This document shows positions 1-5,666 of a DNA stretch of 5,753 nucleotides, one piece after another. The notes beneath the pieces were generated by a model. It saw nothing but the letters and a program-made list of their open reading frames with translations, was not told the DNA's origin and made no database searches. The position numbers were made by a program, and so were the translations under genes. The first letter of the stretch is position 1, and each line of letters starts with the position of its first letter. Source of the DNA: Nitrosomonadales bacterium (GTDB lineage: Bacteria; Pseudomonadota; Gammaproteobacteria; Burkholderiales; Gallionellaceae); assembly GCA_003235435.1 (NCBI GenBank), contig QJWF01000210.1, positions 1 to 5,753 of the forward strand. Reading direction: 5' to 3'.

Positions 1-42
1 CAGCAATGCTGGAGTTTTTATTTAGCAGTGCAATAGTTTCGG

Positions 43-132
43 TTATTTGAACAATTCTTTGACCATGAACAAAGCAAACAAAACTGCAGCGATTGCTGTT
101 CCTACTGACGAAATCGTCGCGATAAGTGCCAT
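43..132 (-). CDS. 29-aa hydrophobic micro-protein, copy A of a tandem paralogous pair
   Basis: I do not recognise a named family. The ORF runs from ATG at 132 to TAA at 43. It encodes a peptide starting MALIATISSV and ending KELFK, with an uncharged hydrophobic core (about residues 3-24) long enough for one membrane helix and a charged tail (K25, E26, K29). A strong Shine-Dalgarno stretch (GGGAGGGG, 137-144) lies 4 nt before the ATG. The best support for coding is the second ORF at 308-403: the two align gap-free over 29 residues, sharing M1, I4, T6, S9, V10, A13, A16, F19, A20 and F28, and the codons for T6, S9 and A20 differ only synonymously. Length and character resemble small single-span membrane proteins, including type I toxins such as TisB (29 aa) and small subunits of membrane complexes. 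No sequence feature picks between these. Inference: membrane-inserted, own promoter. Confidence 0.68.
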   Translation of the reverse strand: MALIATISSVGTAIAAVLFALFMVKELFK

Positions 133-136
133 TTTT

Positions 137-144
137 CCCCTCCC
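137..144 (-). promoter_or_regulatory. Ribosome binding site of micro-ORF A
   Basis: Read on the minus strand this is GGGAGGGG followed by AAAA and the ATG at 132. The GGAGG core sits 6 nt from the start codon. It is a better Shine-Dalgarno match than those of the large genes in this window, and it fixes the start of the 29-codon ORF. Confidence 0.65.
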
Positions 145-163
145 GAGAGAATTAGATTAAACA

Positions 164-180
164 CAACTACATAATTGTTG
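164..180 (-). repeat. Imperfect inverted repeat in leader of micro-ORF A
   Basis: On the plus strand CAAC (164-167) and GTTG (177-180) flank a 9-nt AT-rich spacer and are preceded by ACA, giving ACACAAC...GTTG. The same arrangement occurs at the equivalent place before micro-ORF B (435-454), where the stem is perfect. Given the candidate promoter at 186-214, it would fall at the 5' end of the transcript, so it may be an mRNA stem-loop or an operator near the start site. Weak on its own; its interest comes from conservation between the two copies. Confidence 0.35.
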
Positions 181-185
181 ATCGA

Positions 186-214
186 ATCGTAGCATAACTA
201 TTTTCGGTAAACAA
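186..214 (-). promoter_or_regulatory. Candidate sigma70-type promoter for micro-ORF A
   Basis: Read on the minus strand: -35 TTGTTT (214-209), a 17-nt spacer, then TGC followed by -10 TACGAT (191-186), so an extended -10 with TGn. The -35 and -10 hexamers each match consensus at four of six positions. Transcription would start near 178-180, giving a leader of roughly 47 nt. It lies downstream of the terminator-like hairpin at 220-250, which suggests copy A is transcribed separately from copy B. Predicted by eye only. Confidence 0.42.
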
Positions 215-219
215 GTATT

Positions 220-250
220 CCATAAAAGAGCCCGGCGTTTAGGGCGCGGG
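220..250 (-). terminator. Rho-independent-type terminator after micro-ORF B
   Basis: Read on the minus strand, CCCGCG (250-245) pairs with CGCCGGG (237-231) allowing one bulged base, over a short CCCTAAA loop. An alternative register pairs GCCC with GGGC. The stem is GC-rich and is followed directly by CTCTTTTAT, a short T-rich run. It lies about 60 nt past the stop of micro-ORF B and just before the promoter of micro-ORF A, so it would insulate the two units. The T-tract is short, so efficiency is uncertain. Confidence 0.5.
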
Positions 251-257
251 TATGAAT

Positions 258-298
258 CAGGAAAGGGTCAAACGTCATGACGGTTGAAAACCTTCCTG
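258..298. repeat. 41-bp imperfect dyad with a perfect 10-bp central palindrome
   Basis: The centre is the perfect palindrome CGTCATGACG (273-282). Outside it TCAA (268-271) pairs with TTGA (284-287), and the outer arms CAGGAA (258-263) and TTCCTG (293-298) are perfectly complementary, separated by unpaired AGGG and AAACC. The element starts 10 nt after the stop of micro-ORF B. It has no T-tract on either side, so it is not a classical terminator. It could be a 3' stabilising structure of the short transcript, an attenuating hairpin, or a protein-binding site. Confidence 0.45.
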
Positions 299-307
299 CT
301 TGCTATA

Positions 308-403
308 TTATTTGCCGTTGAAAATCTGGGTTAACGTCCATGCGGCAAAGCTAATTGCGGGCGCTGCGGCGAATACGGAAGCTACGGTACCGATAAAAGT
401 CAT
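308..403 (-). CDS. 31-aa hydrophobic micro-protein, copy B of a tandem paralogous pair
   Basis: Family not recognised. ATG at 403, TAA at 308. The peptide begins MTFIGTVASV, has a hydrophobic, alanine-rich core with P15 and W22, and ends QIFNGK. It is homologous by eye to the 29-codon ORF at 43-132: ten identical positions and about ten conservative ones (L3/F3, A5/G5, I7/V7, V17/I17, F22/W22, E26/Q26, L27/I27 among them) with no gap until the two extra C-terminal residues. GGGAAG (419-414) is a possible ribosome binding site, but 10 nt from the ATG it is farther and weaker than in copy A. The only charged residue is the terminal K31. The shared small residues T6, S9, A13, A16 and A20 lie on one helical face. 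Probably a single membrane helix; role unknown. It is followed by a dyad (258-298) and a terminator-like hairpin (220-250). Confidence 0.65.
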   Translation of the reverse strand: MTFIGTVASVFAAAPAISFAAWTLTQIFNGK

Positions 404-434
404 TATATTTTTTCTTCCCGTGAGTCGTTGAACA

Positions 435-454
435 CAACCATCAAATAATGGTTG
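435..454 (-). repeat. Perfect 7-bp inverted repeat in leader of micro-ORF B
   Basis: CAACCAT (435-441) and ATGGTTG (448-454) are exact complements around a 6-nt loop. The element lies about 30 nt upstream of the ATG at 403, at the place equivalent to the CAAC...GTTG repeat before micro-ORF A. It could form a 5' leader hairpin or bind a dimeric regulator. A convincing -10/-35 pair for copy B is not visible; a TTGCTT further upstream aligns with the -35 of copy A. Confidence 0.45.
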
Positions 455-589
455 AGTGAAACTGTTCGCAATAAGCAAGCGTTTTGCTCAGGATTGCACA
501 CATTCAAGTTGCGGGCTTTGGTAATTTTGATTGTAGTGAATATTCAGGGCGAATTCGAAGGGGTATTTTTTGCTGGGTATCAGTAAACC
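455..589. other. Divergent intergenic region between micro-ORF B and miaB
   Basis: No ORF with a ribosome binding site is visible here on either strand. It should contain the promoters of miaB (plus) and micro-ORF B (minus). The candidate miaB promoters are poor: TTGGTA (518-523) with a 17-nt spacer to TATTCA (541-546), or TTGCGG (509-514) with 17 nt to TGTAGT (532-537). Two perfect palindromes lie next to each other, TGAATATTCA (537-546) and CGAATTCG (550-557), and could be an operator, though AT-rich short palindromes also occur by chance. Confidence 0.3.
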
Positions 590-1939
590 GTGACAATTAC
601 AAAACTTTATATCAAAACCTTCGGCTGCCAAATGAACGAGTATGATTCGGCCAAAATGTCCGACGTATTGCGTGCATGCGAAGGAATGATTCAGACTGAA
701 AGACCTGAAGATGCGGATGTAATTCTGTTCAATACCTGCTCGATACGCGAAAAGGCCGAGGACAAAGTATACTCCGATCTGGGGCGCGTACGCATGTTGA
801 AGCTTTCAAAACCAAAACTGCTTATTGCTGTGGGGGGTTGTGTGGCCAGCCAGGAAGGCGCTGCGATCCTGAAACGCGCCCCATACGTGGATGTTGTGTT
901 CGGCCCGCAAACCCTGCACCGGTTGCCGCAGTTGTTGCGGGCTCGGCGTTCGACCGGGCTTTCGCAGGTAGACATCAGTTTTCCCGAAATCGAAAAATTC
1001 GATCACCTGCCCTCACCTGTCCAGCGTCATCCCGAGGGGCCGCAGGCGAACCCTGGAGCAGCCTATGTGTCGATCATGGAAGGATGCAGCAAGTACTGCA
1101 CATTCTGCGTAGTGCCCTATACACGCGGCGAAGAGGTATCTCGCCCGGTTGCTGATGTGATTAACGATGTTGAAGAATTGGCGGGCCGGGGGGTGAAAGA
1201 GGTTACACTTCTCGGGCAGAACGTAAATGCGTACCGTGGAATTGGGGATGACGGAGACACGGTGGACTTTGCTTATCTGTTACAGTCCATCGCTGCACAG
1301 GAAGGAATCGAAAGGCTGAGATATACCACTTCACACCCCAGAGATATGTCGCAGCGTTTGATTGATTTATATGCGACACAACCCAAATTGGTCAGCCACC
1401 TACACCTGCCTGTGCAGTCTGGTTCGGATCGTATTCTGGCGGCTATGAAGCGCGGTCACACTGTGTTGGAATACAAATCCATCGTTCGTCGGATTCGTGC
1501 GGTCCGTCCCGATATCTGTATCACTTCCGATTTCATTGTAGGGTTTCCCGGAGAGACAGAACAGGATTTTGAAGCCACCCTGAAACTGATAGACGAGGTG
1601 GGCTTCGATAGCAGTTTTAGTTATCTTTATAGCCCGCGTCCTGGTACTCCCGCAGCGGAATTGCGTGATGGAACGCCCATCGAAGTCAAGGCGGCACGCC
1701 TGAAGCGCTTGCAGAATCGAATCGAGGAACTGGAGGCAGATGTAGCCCGAGGGATGTTGGGCACGATACAAAGAGCTTTGGTCGAAGGAATATCGAAAAA
1801 GGACGGGAAGGAGCTCGCCGCGCGCACAGATAACAACCGTATCGTTAACTTCAGAGGCGCAAAGGAAATGATCGGCCAATTCGTCGAAATAAGAATCACC
1901 GGGGTGGTGCGTCATACCCTGCGTGGGGAACTTGTGTGA
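590..1939 (+). CDS. miaB: tRNA-2-methylthio-N6-dimethylallyladenosine synthase MiaB
   Basis: Radical-SAM methylthiotransferase that converts i6A to ms2i6A at position 37 of tRNAs reading UNN codons, acting in the cytoplasm with two [4Fe-4S] clusters. The N-terminal MTTase domain carries the three auxiliary-cluster cysteines C13 (FGCQMN), C50 ([12 protein letters not shown]) and C84 (GGCVAS). The radical SAM CxxxCxxC motif is C166/C170/C173 within [23 protein letters not shown] domain fills roughly the last 60 residues. At 449 aa it is full length. The start is GTG at 590: an in-frame TAA at 584-586 blocks any longer form, and the next ATG (632) would remove C13. The Shine-Dalgarno match is weak. 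It is the first gene of the miaB–ybeZ–ybeY–ybeX operon, 30 nt before ybeZ. YbbB-, RimO- and MtaB-type paralogues are less likely given the operon and motif set. Confidence 0.97.
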   Translation: MTITKLYIKTFGCQMNEYDSAKMSDVLRACEGMIQTERPEDADVILFNTCSIREKAEDKVYSDLGRVRMLKLSKPKLLIAVGGCVASQEGAAILKRAPYVDVVFGPQTLHRLPQLLRARRSTGLSQVDISFPEIEKFDHLPSPVQRHPEGPQANPGAAYVSIMEGCSKYCTFCVVPYTRGEEVSRPVADVINDVEELAGRGVKEVTLLGQNVNAYRGIGDDGDTVDFAYLLQSIAAQEGIERLRYTTSHPRDMSQRLIDLYATQPKLVSHLHLPVQSGSDRILAAMKRGHTVLEYKSIVRRIRAVRPDICITSDFIVGFPGETEQDFEATLKLIDEVGFDSSFSYLYSPRPGTPAAELRDGTPIEVKAARLKRLQNRIEELEADVARGMLGTIQRALVEGISKKDGKELAARTDNNRIVNFRGAKEMIGQFVEIRITGVVRHTLRGELV

Positions 1940-1969
1940 GCAGTAATCCGAAAGAACGGCGGTCTGATC

Positions 1970-2935
1970 ATGGATGATGCGATGCAAACCCTGCAATTCG
2001 AGTTTGAACCCGTGGACAATTCCCGGCTGGCCAACCTATGTGGAGCTTTCGATGAAAACCTGCGCCAGATCGAGACAGCGCTGGAAGTCAGCATCTCGAG
2101 GCGTGGGGAGCATTTCAGCGTGCAGGGCGCACAAGCAGGGCTGGCGCGGCAGGTACTGCAGGATGTATACCGTGAAGCCAAACATGACATCACGCTGGAG
2201 CGTTTGCAACTCAGTCTGATCGAGGCGATGAAGTGGCGCAATGAGCCACAGCCGACGGGCGACTCAGTGCCCCTGCTGATGACACGCAAGTCCGAGATAC
2301 GCGGCCGTACTCCTCGCCAGAACAGCTATATACAGGCAATACAGGAATACGATGTAACATTTGGCATCGGCCCGGCTGGCACAGGCAAGACCTACCTGGC
2401 TGTTGCTTGTGCGGTAGACGCCTTGCAGCGTGAAGCAGTGCGTCGCCTGGTATTGGTGAGGCCAGCGGTGGAGGCGGGCGAAAAACTCGGTTTTCTGCCA
2501 GGCGACCTGGCACAGAAAGTTGATCCGTATCTGCGCCCTTTGTATGATGCATTGTATGATCTGATGGGTCTGGAAAAGGTCAACCGGGCATTCGAACGCG
2601 GCGTGATCGAGATCGCTCCGTTGGCTTATATGCGCGGGCGCACGCTGAACCACTCATTCATCATACTCGATGAGGCACAGAACTCCACGCCGGAACAGAT
2701 GAAAATGTTTCTTACACGGATAGGGTTTGGCAGCAAGGCTGTGATTACTGGTGACGTCACGCAAGTCGATCTGGCGAGAGGACAAAAGAGCGGACTTAAC
2801 GAAGTACGTATCGTGCTGAAAGAGGTTCGGGGCATAGCTTTCAGCGAATTTTCCGCGGAGGATGTGGTGCGGCATCCGCTGGTGCAAAAGATCGTCTCGG
2901 CCTATGAACGGTATGAGCAGAACAAAGCCTTGTAA
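1970..2935 (+). CDS. ybeZ: PhoH-like ATPase YbeZ
   Basis: Cytoplasmic P-loop NTPase of the PhoH family, genetically and physically associated with the RNase YbeY in proteobacteria; its exact role in RNA metabolism is not settled. Residues 1-90 form the N-terminal part (KH-like in relatives) and the PhoH ATPase domain covers about 105-310. Walker A is GPAGTGKT at 134-141 and Walker B is FIILDEAQ with D234/E235. Further family motifs are GDVTQVDL (261-268) and RHPLV (301-305). At 321 aa it is close to the typical length (E. coli about 346). The start used is ATG 1970; ATG 1985 (residue 6) is an alternative. Only GGCGG-like bases precede 1970, so translation may be partly coupled to miaB. Its 3' end overlaps the start of ybeY. 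The symbol follows the operon; annotation pipelines often write phoH. Confidence 0.93.
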   Translation: MDDAMQTLQFEFEPVDNSRLANLCGAFDENLRQIETALEVSISRRGEHFSVQGAQAGLARQVLQDVYREAKHDITLERLQLSLIEAMKWRNEPQPTGDSVPLLMTRKSEIRGRTPRQNSYIQAIQEYDVTFGIGPAGTGKTYLAVACAVDALQREAVRRLVLVRPAVEAGEKLGFLPGDLAQKVDPYLRPLYDALYDLMGLEKVNRAFERGVIEIAPLAYMRGRTLNHSFIILDEAQNSTPEQMKMFLTRIGFGSKAVITGDVTQVDLARGQKSGLNEVRIVLKEVRGIAFSEFSAEDVVRHPLVQKIVSAYERYEQNKAL

Positions 2936-3398
2936 AATTTCTCTGGCCGTACAATATGCCAGCAAATCCCGGCTTGTTCCAAGCCGGGCGCAACTGAGGC
3001 GCTGGATCTGTGCAGCGTTGAAGCGTGAAGCGGTCCTCACGATACGCATTGTAGATGAACCCGAAGGTCGAAAATTGAATCGTGAATATCGAGACAAGGA
3101 TTATGCTACGAACGTGCTGACCTTTGCTTATGACGATTGCATGACAAAGCCGCTTTCAGGTCATTCACAAGTTCTTTGCGGCGACGCGGTTATTTGCGCT
3201 CCTGTGGTGGAGCGGGAGGCTGCAGCGCAGCACAAGGAATTGATAGCCCATTACGCCCATCTCACCATCCATGCAGCTTTGCATTTGCAGGGCTTCGACC
3301 ATATGGATGAAAATAATGCCGCTGCAATGGAATCCCTGGAAACCGAGCTGATGTTAAAATTGCGATACCCTGATCCCTATCAAGTAGCCAGACATTAA
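2913..3398 (+). CDS. ybeY: Endoribonuclease YbeY (rRNA maturation factor)
   Basis: Single-strand-specific, zinc-dependent endoribonuclease of the UPF0054 family, needed for 16S rRNA 3'-end maturation and 70S ribosome quality control. The metal-binding signature is intact: with the start at 2913, H120, H124 and H130 lie in HAALHLQGFDH. The conserved LNxxYRxKDxxTNVLTF segment, which holds the key arginine, lies upstream of it. I chose ATG 2913 (MSRTKPCKI), which gives 161 aa, near the family norm of about 155. The frame is open back to ATG 2862, but that adds 17 residues with no family resemblance, encoded inside ybeZ; ATG 2904 is also possible. With 2913 the gene overlaps ybeZ by 23 nt in another frame, suggesting translational coupling with its ATPase partner. 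ybeX follows after 4 nt. Confidence 0.94.
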   Translation: MSRTKPCKISLAVQYASKSRLVPSRAQLRRWICAALKREAVLTIRIVDEPEGRKLNREYRDKDYATNVLTFAYDDCMTKPLSGHSQVLCGDAVICAPVVEREAAAQHKELIAHYAHLTIHAALHLQGFDHMDENNAAAMESLETELMLKLRYPDPYQVARH

Positions 3399-3402
3399 CT
3401 AT

Positions 3403-4245
3403 ATGGACGATTCAGAAACCAGCAAACCAGGACTTCTGGAACGTCTTTCCGCGTTTCTGCTGCGCGAACCGGAAGACCGCGAACAGTTGGTCGATCTGCT
3501 GCATAGTGCCTATGAACACAATCTTCTTGATGCCGACGCATTGTCGATGATGGAAGGAGTGTTGCAGGTTTCAGAGCGGCAGGTGCGTGAGATCATGATC
3601 CCGCGCGCGCAAATGGATGTCATCGATATCAGCGAGCCCCCGGAAAAATTCATCCCGTTCATGATAGACACCGCGCACTCGCGCTTTCCGGTGATTGATG
3701 GCGATAAAGACAATATTATTGGCATCCTGCTGGCCAAGGATCTGTTGAGGTATTATGCCGGGGAAGAGTTCAATGTCCGCGATATGCTTCGGCCGGCAGT
3801 CTTCGTTCCGGAAGCCAAGCGCCTGAACGTGTTATTGCGCGATTTTCGCAGCAACCGCAACCATATCGCCTTGGTCGCTGACGAGTATGGCGGCGTTTCA
3901 GGTATGGTAACCATCGAGGACGTTCTCGAGCAGATCGTTGGTGACATCGAGGACGAATATGATTTTGATGATGAGGAAGATAATATCATAGCGGATGCGT
4001 CGGGCCAGTATCGTGTCAAGGCCGATACCGAGATCGAGGATTTCAATTCCGCCCTTGGAGCGGATTTCAGCGACGAAGAGTACGACACTGTCGGCGGCAT
4101 GGTACTCAAAGCCGCCGGGAAGTTGCCAAAACGCGGCGAACACGTCGATATCGGCGGGTTCAGCTTTACCGTCCTGCGGGCGGATAGTCGAAGGCTGTAT
4201 TCCCTGCTGGTCAAGCAGGGTAAACCTGCTGCAATAAAAACATAA
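3403..4245 (+). CDS. ybeX: CBS-domain CorC/HlyC-type protein YbeX
   Basis: Soluble CorC-like protein. Earlier literature links CorC to magnesium and cobalt efflux with CorA; recent work on E. coli YbeX links it to ribosome metabolism and Mg2+ homeostasis. The 280 residues hold a short helical N-terminus, two CBS domains (about 61-118 and 128-186, with MIPRAQMDVI, SRFPVIDGD and DEYGGVSGMVTIEDVLEQIVGDI), a very acidic stretch (181-193), and a CorC_HlyC C-terminal domain (about 199-277). There is no DUF21 membrane domain, so this is the short cytoplasmic form (E. coli about 292 aa). ATG 3403 follows the ybeY stop by 4 nt with no visible Shine-Dalgarno, so reinitiation after ybeY is likely. It is the last gene of the operon; corC is an alternative symbol. 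Confidence 0.93.
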   Translation: MDDSETSKPGLLERLSAFLLREPEDREQLVDLLHSAYEHNLLDADALSMMEGVLQVSERQVREIMIPRAQMDVIDISEPPEKFIPFMIDTAHSRFPVIDGDKDNIIGILLAKDLLRYYAGEEFNVRDMLRPAVFVPEAKRLNVLLRDFRSNRNHIALVADEYGGVSGMVTIEDVLEQIVGDIEDEYDFDDEEDNIIADASGQYRVKADTEIEDFNSALGADFSDEEYDTVGGMVLKAAGKLPKRGEHVDIGGFSFTVLRADSRRLYSLLVKQGKPAAIKT

Positions 4246-4267
4246 ATTTTTCACTATGTTCATCATT

Positions 4268-4290
4268 CGGCCATACTCCCTGATGGGCCG
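4268..4290 (+). other. Hairpin downstream of ybeX, possible weak transcript end
   Basis: CGGCC (4268-4272) pairs with GGCCG (4286-4290). Two more pairs (AT with AT) extend the stem past one bulged G around an 8-nt loop. It lies 22 nt past the ybeX stop and before the next promoter, where the operon would be expected to end. No T-run follows, so it is not a standard intrinsic terminator. It could mark a Rho-dependent end or stabilise the mRNA 3' end. Confidence 0.3.
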
Positions 4291-4301
4291 GACCACAGAA
4301 A

Positions 4302-4332
4302 TTGCTGGTTATTTTCAGACTGTTGATATACT
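4302..4332 (+). promoter_or_regulatory. Candidate promoter of the cNMP-EAL gene
   Basis: The -10 is TATACT (4327-4332), preceded by TGA to form an extended -10. TTGCTG (4302-4307) is a possible -35, though its 19-nt spacer is long; an extended -10 reduces the need for a good -35. Transcription would begin near 4339, leaving a leader of about 108 nt. This supports the signalling gene being its own transcription unit rather than part of the miaB operon. Confidence 0.4.
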
Positions 4333-4341
4333 GTCTCGGAC

Positions 4342-4367
4342 GGTATCGCTCGGGCGCGGACGATACC
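4342..4367 (+). promoter_or_regulatory. 5' leader stem-loop of the cNMP-EAL gene
   Basis: GGTATCG (4342-4348) and CGATACC (4361-4367) are exact complements around a 12-nt GC-rich loop. The element begins only a few bases after the predicted transcription start. It may stabilise the mRNA 5' end or be the binding site of a regulator. It does not show the conserved elements of c-di-GMP riboswitches that I know. The rest of the leader to 4446 shows no further structure by eye. Confidence 0.4.
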
Positions 4368-4446
4368 TTTGGATGGATTAGTCTATATGCCATGATGACA
4401 GGAACAAAAGCAAGCATACCCGGATTCGTCTTGATAGGGGGAACGC

Positions 4447-5643
4447 ATGTTCGACGAGTTTGATCGAGAGATTTTTGCCGGCGGAGAGCGTATATTCAAT
4501 TATGGCGATCCCGGCGATTGCGCCTATCTGATTGAAGAAGGGGCCGTTGAAGTTATTGTTGTGGAGCAGGGCAGGGAACGCCGCATCAAATTGATAGGCA
4601 AGGGTGAACTGTTCGGAGAGGTGTCCCTGATCGACCGGAAGCCGCGAACCGCAACCGTCAGGGCTATCGAGAAAACGGTGCTTGTGCCGATTCCTCGCAA
4701 GCTGGTGGATGGCTTGCTGGAAAAAAGCGATCCTATCTTGCGCCATTTGCTGCTGGTGATACTTGAGCGTTTCAGGGATACGCACAATATTTCGTCGAAG
4801 CTTGCTGCTGGCGAAGAGAACATACAGGAGCAGTCCATTCTGAGCCGTAAAACTAAGGGTGAGGCTACGCAAAAAATAGCTCTCGCTCACGGAATGTCAC
4901 GCGCCTTGTCACACGAAGAGTTTCGCCTTCATTACCAGCCGATCCGCGAACTTGCCGATGGCCGGATTGCCGGTTTCGAGGCACTGATACGCTGGTATCA
5001 TCCAGTCGACGGGGTGATATTGCCCAATGATTTTCTGTGGATAGCCGAGCAGACAGGTTTCATCCGCGAGATCGGAATGTGGACACTCGATCGCGCCTGC
5101 AGAGACTGGCCTGAATTGAGAAAATTAACCGAACATGAAACGCCATTCGTCAGCGTCAATCTGTCAGGAGCCCAATTGAACGATGAGACGTTGGTTGACG
5201 ATTTAAAGGCAATCCTCACCAAACACAATATGAAGCCGAAAGAACTGAAACTGGAACTGACAGAAACAGCCATGGTCGACTTTCCCGAGACTGCGCTGAA
5301 TATCATGAACAAGCTGAACGAATTGGGTTGCAGTATCGCTCTGGATGATTATGGTACTGGCCATTCCGGATTGGGGCGTTTGCAGATATATCCGATCAGC
5401 ACGTTGAAGATAGACGGTGCTTTTATCAACTCGATTTCAGAATCCGTACAAAGCCTGGAAATTGTCCGCTCTACACTGACACTGGCGCATTCGCTAGGAA
5501 TGAAGGTGGTCGCCGAGGGGGTCGAAAGAAATGATATCAGGACGATTCTTATGGGAATGGGTTGTGAAATAGGGCAAGGGTGGCTATTGGGCTATCCAGC
5601 CAGCCTGCAGGATTTGAAACTAGGCAAAATAAAGTCAGACTAG
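4447..5643 (+). CDS. Cyclic-nucleotide-binding domain / EAL c-di-GMP phosphodiesterase
   Basis: Soluble two-domain signalling protein of 398 aa with no membrane segment. The N-terminal cNMP-binding beta-barrel (about 10-115) has a phosphate-binding cassette FGEVSLIDRKPRTATV, with E58 expected to contact the ribose and R67 the cyclic phosphate. A linker (about 118-145) leads to the EAL domain (about 148-392), which hydrolyses c-di-GMP to pGpG. Expected metal and catalytic residues are present: E178 of EAL, N238 (VNLS), E273 (LTE), D300/D301 (DDYGTGHS), K321, E357 (AEGVE) and Q377. Enzyme activity is therefore likely; there is no GGDEF domain. The architecture matches Bdellovibrio Bd1971, a cAMP-responsive EAL phosphodiesterase. 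AGGGGG (4436-4441), 5 nt before ATG 4447, supports the start. The ligand (cAMP, cGMP or other) cannot be read from the sequence. It follows the ybeX operon but probably has its own promoter. Confidence 0.92.
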   Translation: MFDEFDREIFAGGERIFNYGDPGDCAYLIEEGAVEVIVVEQGRERRIKLIGKGELFGEVSLIDRKPRTATVRAIEKTVLVPIPRKLVDGLLEKSDPILRHLLLVILERFRDTHNISSKLAAGEENIQEQSILSRKTKGEATQKIALAHGMSRALSHEEFRLHYQPIRELADGRIAGFEALIRWYHPVDGVILPNDFLWIAEQTGFIREIGMWTLDRACRDWPELRKLTEHETPFVSVNLSGAQLNDETLVDDLKAILTKHNMKPKELKLELTETAMVDFPETALNIMNKLNELGCSIALDDYGTGHSGLGRLQIYPISTLKIDGAFINSISESVQSLEIVRSTLTLAHSLGMKVVAEGVERNDIRTILMGMGCEIGQGWLLGYPASLQDLKLGKIKSD

Positions 5644-5666
5644 GTGCCGGTTAGAACTGCTCGACT

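Noticed and set aside
1..42. Possible terminator after micro-ORF A (CAGCA/TGCTG and CAATGCT/AGCAGTG pairings)
   Set aside because: The stems are short or mismatched, there is no T-tract in the right place, and the element is cut by the window edge.
1..589. CRISPR array, tRNA gene or insertion sequence in the gene-poor start of the window
   Set aside because: There are no regularly spaced repeats, no cloverleaf-like sequence and no transposase or terminal repeats; the two similar units are diverged micro-genes, not an array.
1400..1996. 198-codon minus-strand ORF inside miaB and the start of ybeZ
   Set aside because: It lies antisense to well-supported conserved genes, shows no family resemblance and has no ribosome binding site that I can see; a shadow frame.
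2862..2912. Longer ybeY start at ATG 2862
   Set aside because: The 17 extra residues are coded out of frame inside ybeZ, do not resemble YbeY proteins, and would exceed the usual family length.
3753..4214. 153-codon serine-rich minus-strand ORF within ybeX
   Set aside because: Low-complexity composition typical of the antisense of a coding frame, fully inside ybeX; no independent support.
4339..4446. c-di-GMP riboswitch in the leader of the EAL gene
   Set aside because: Suggested by context, but I could not find the conserved GEMM-type elements; only a simple hairpin is visible.
4392..4463. 23-codon upstream ORF overlapping the start of the cNMP-EAL gene
   Set aside because: It has no Shine-Dalgarno site and no paralogue, so I did not list it as a gene; it is mentioned only as part of the leader finding.
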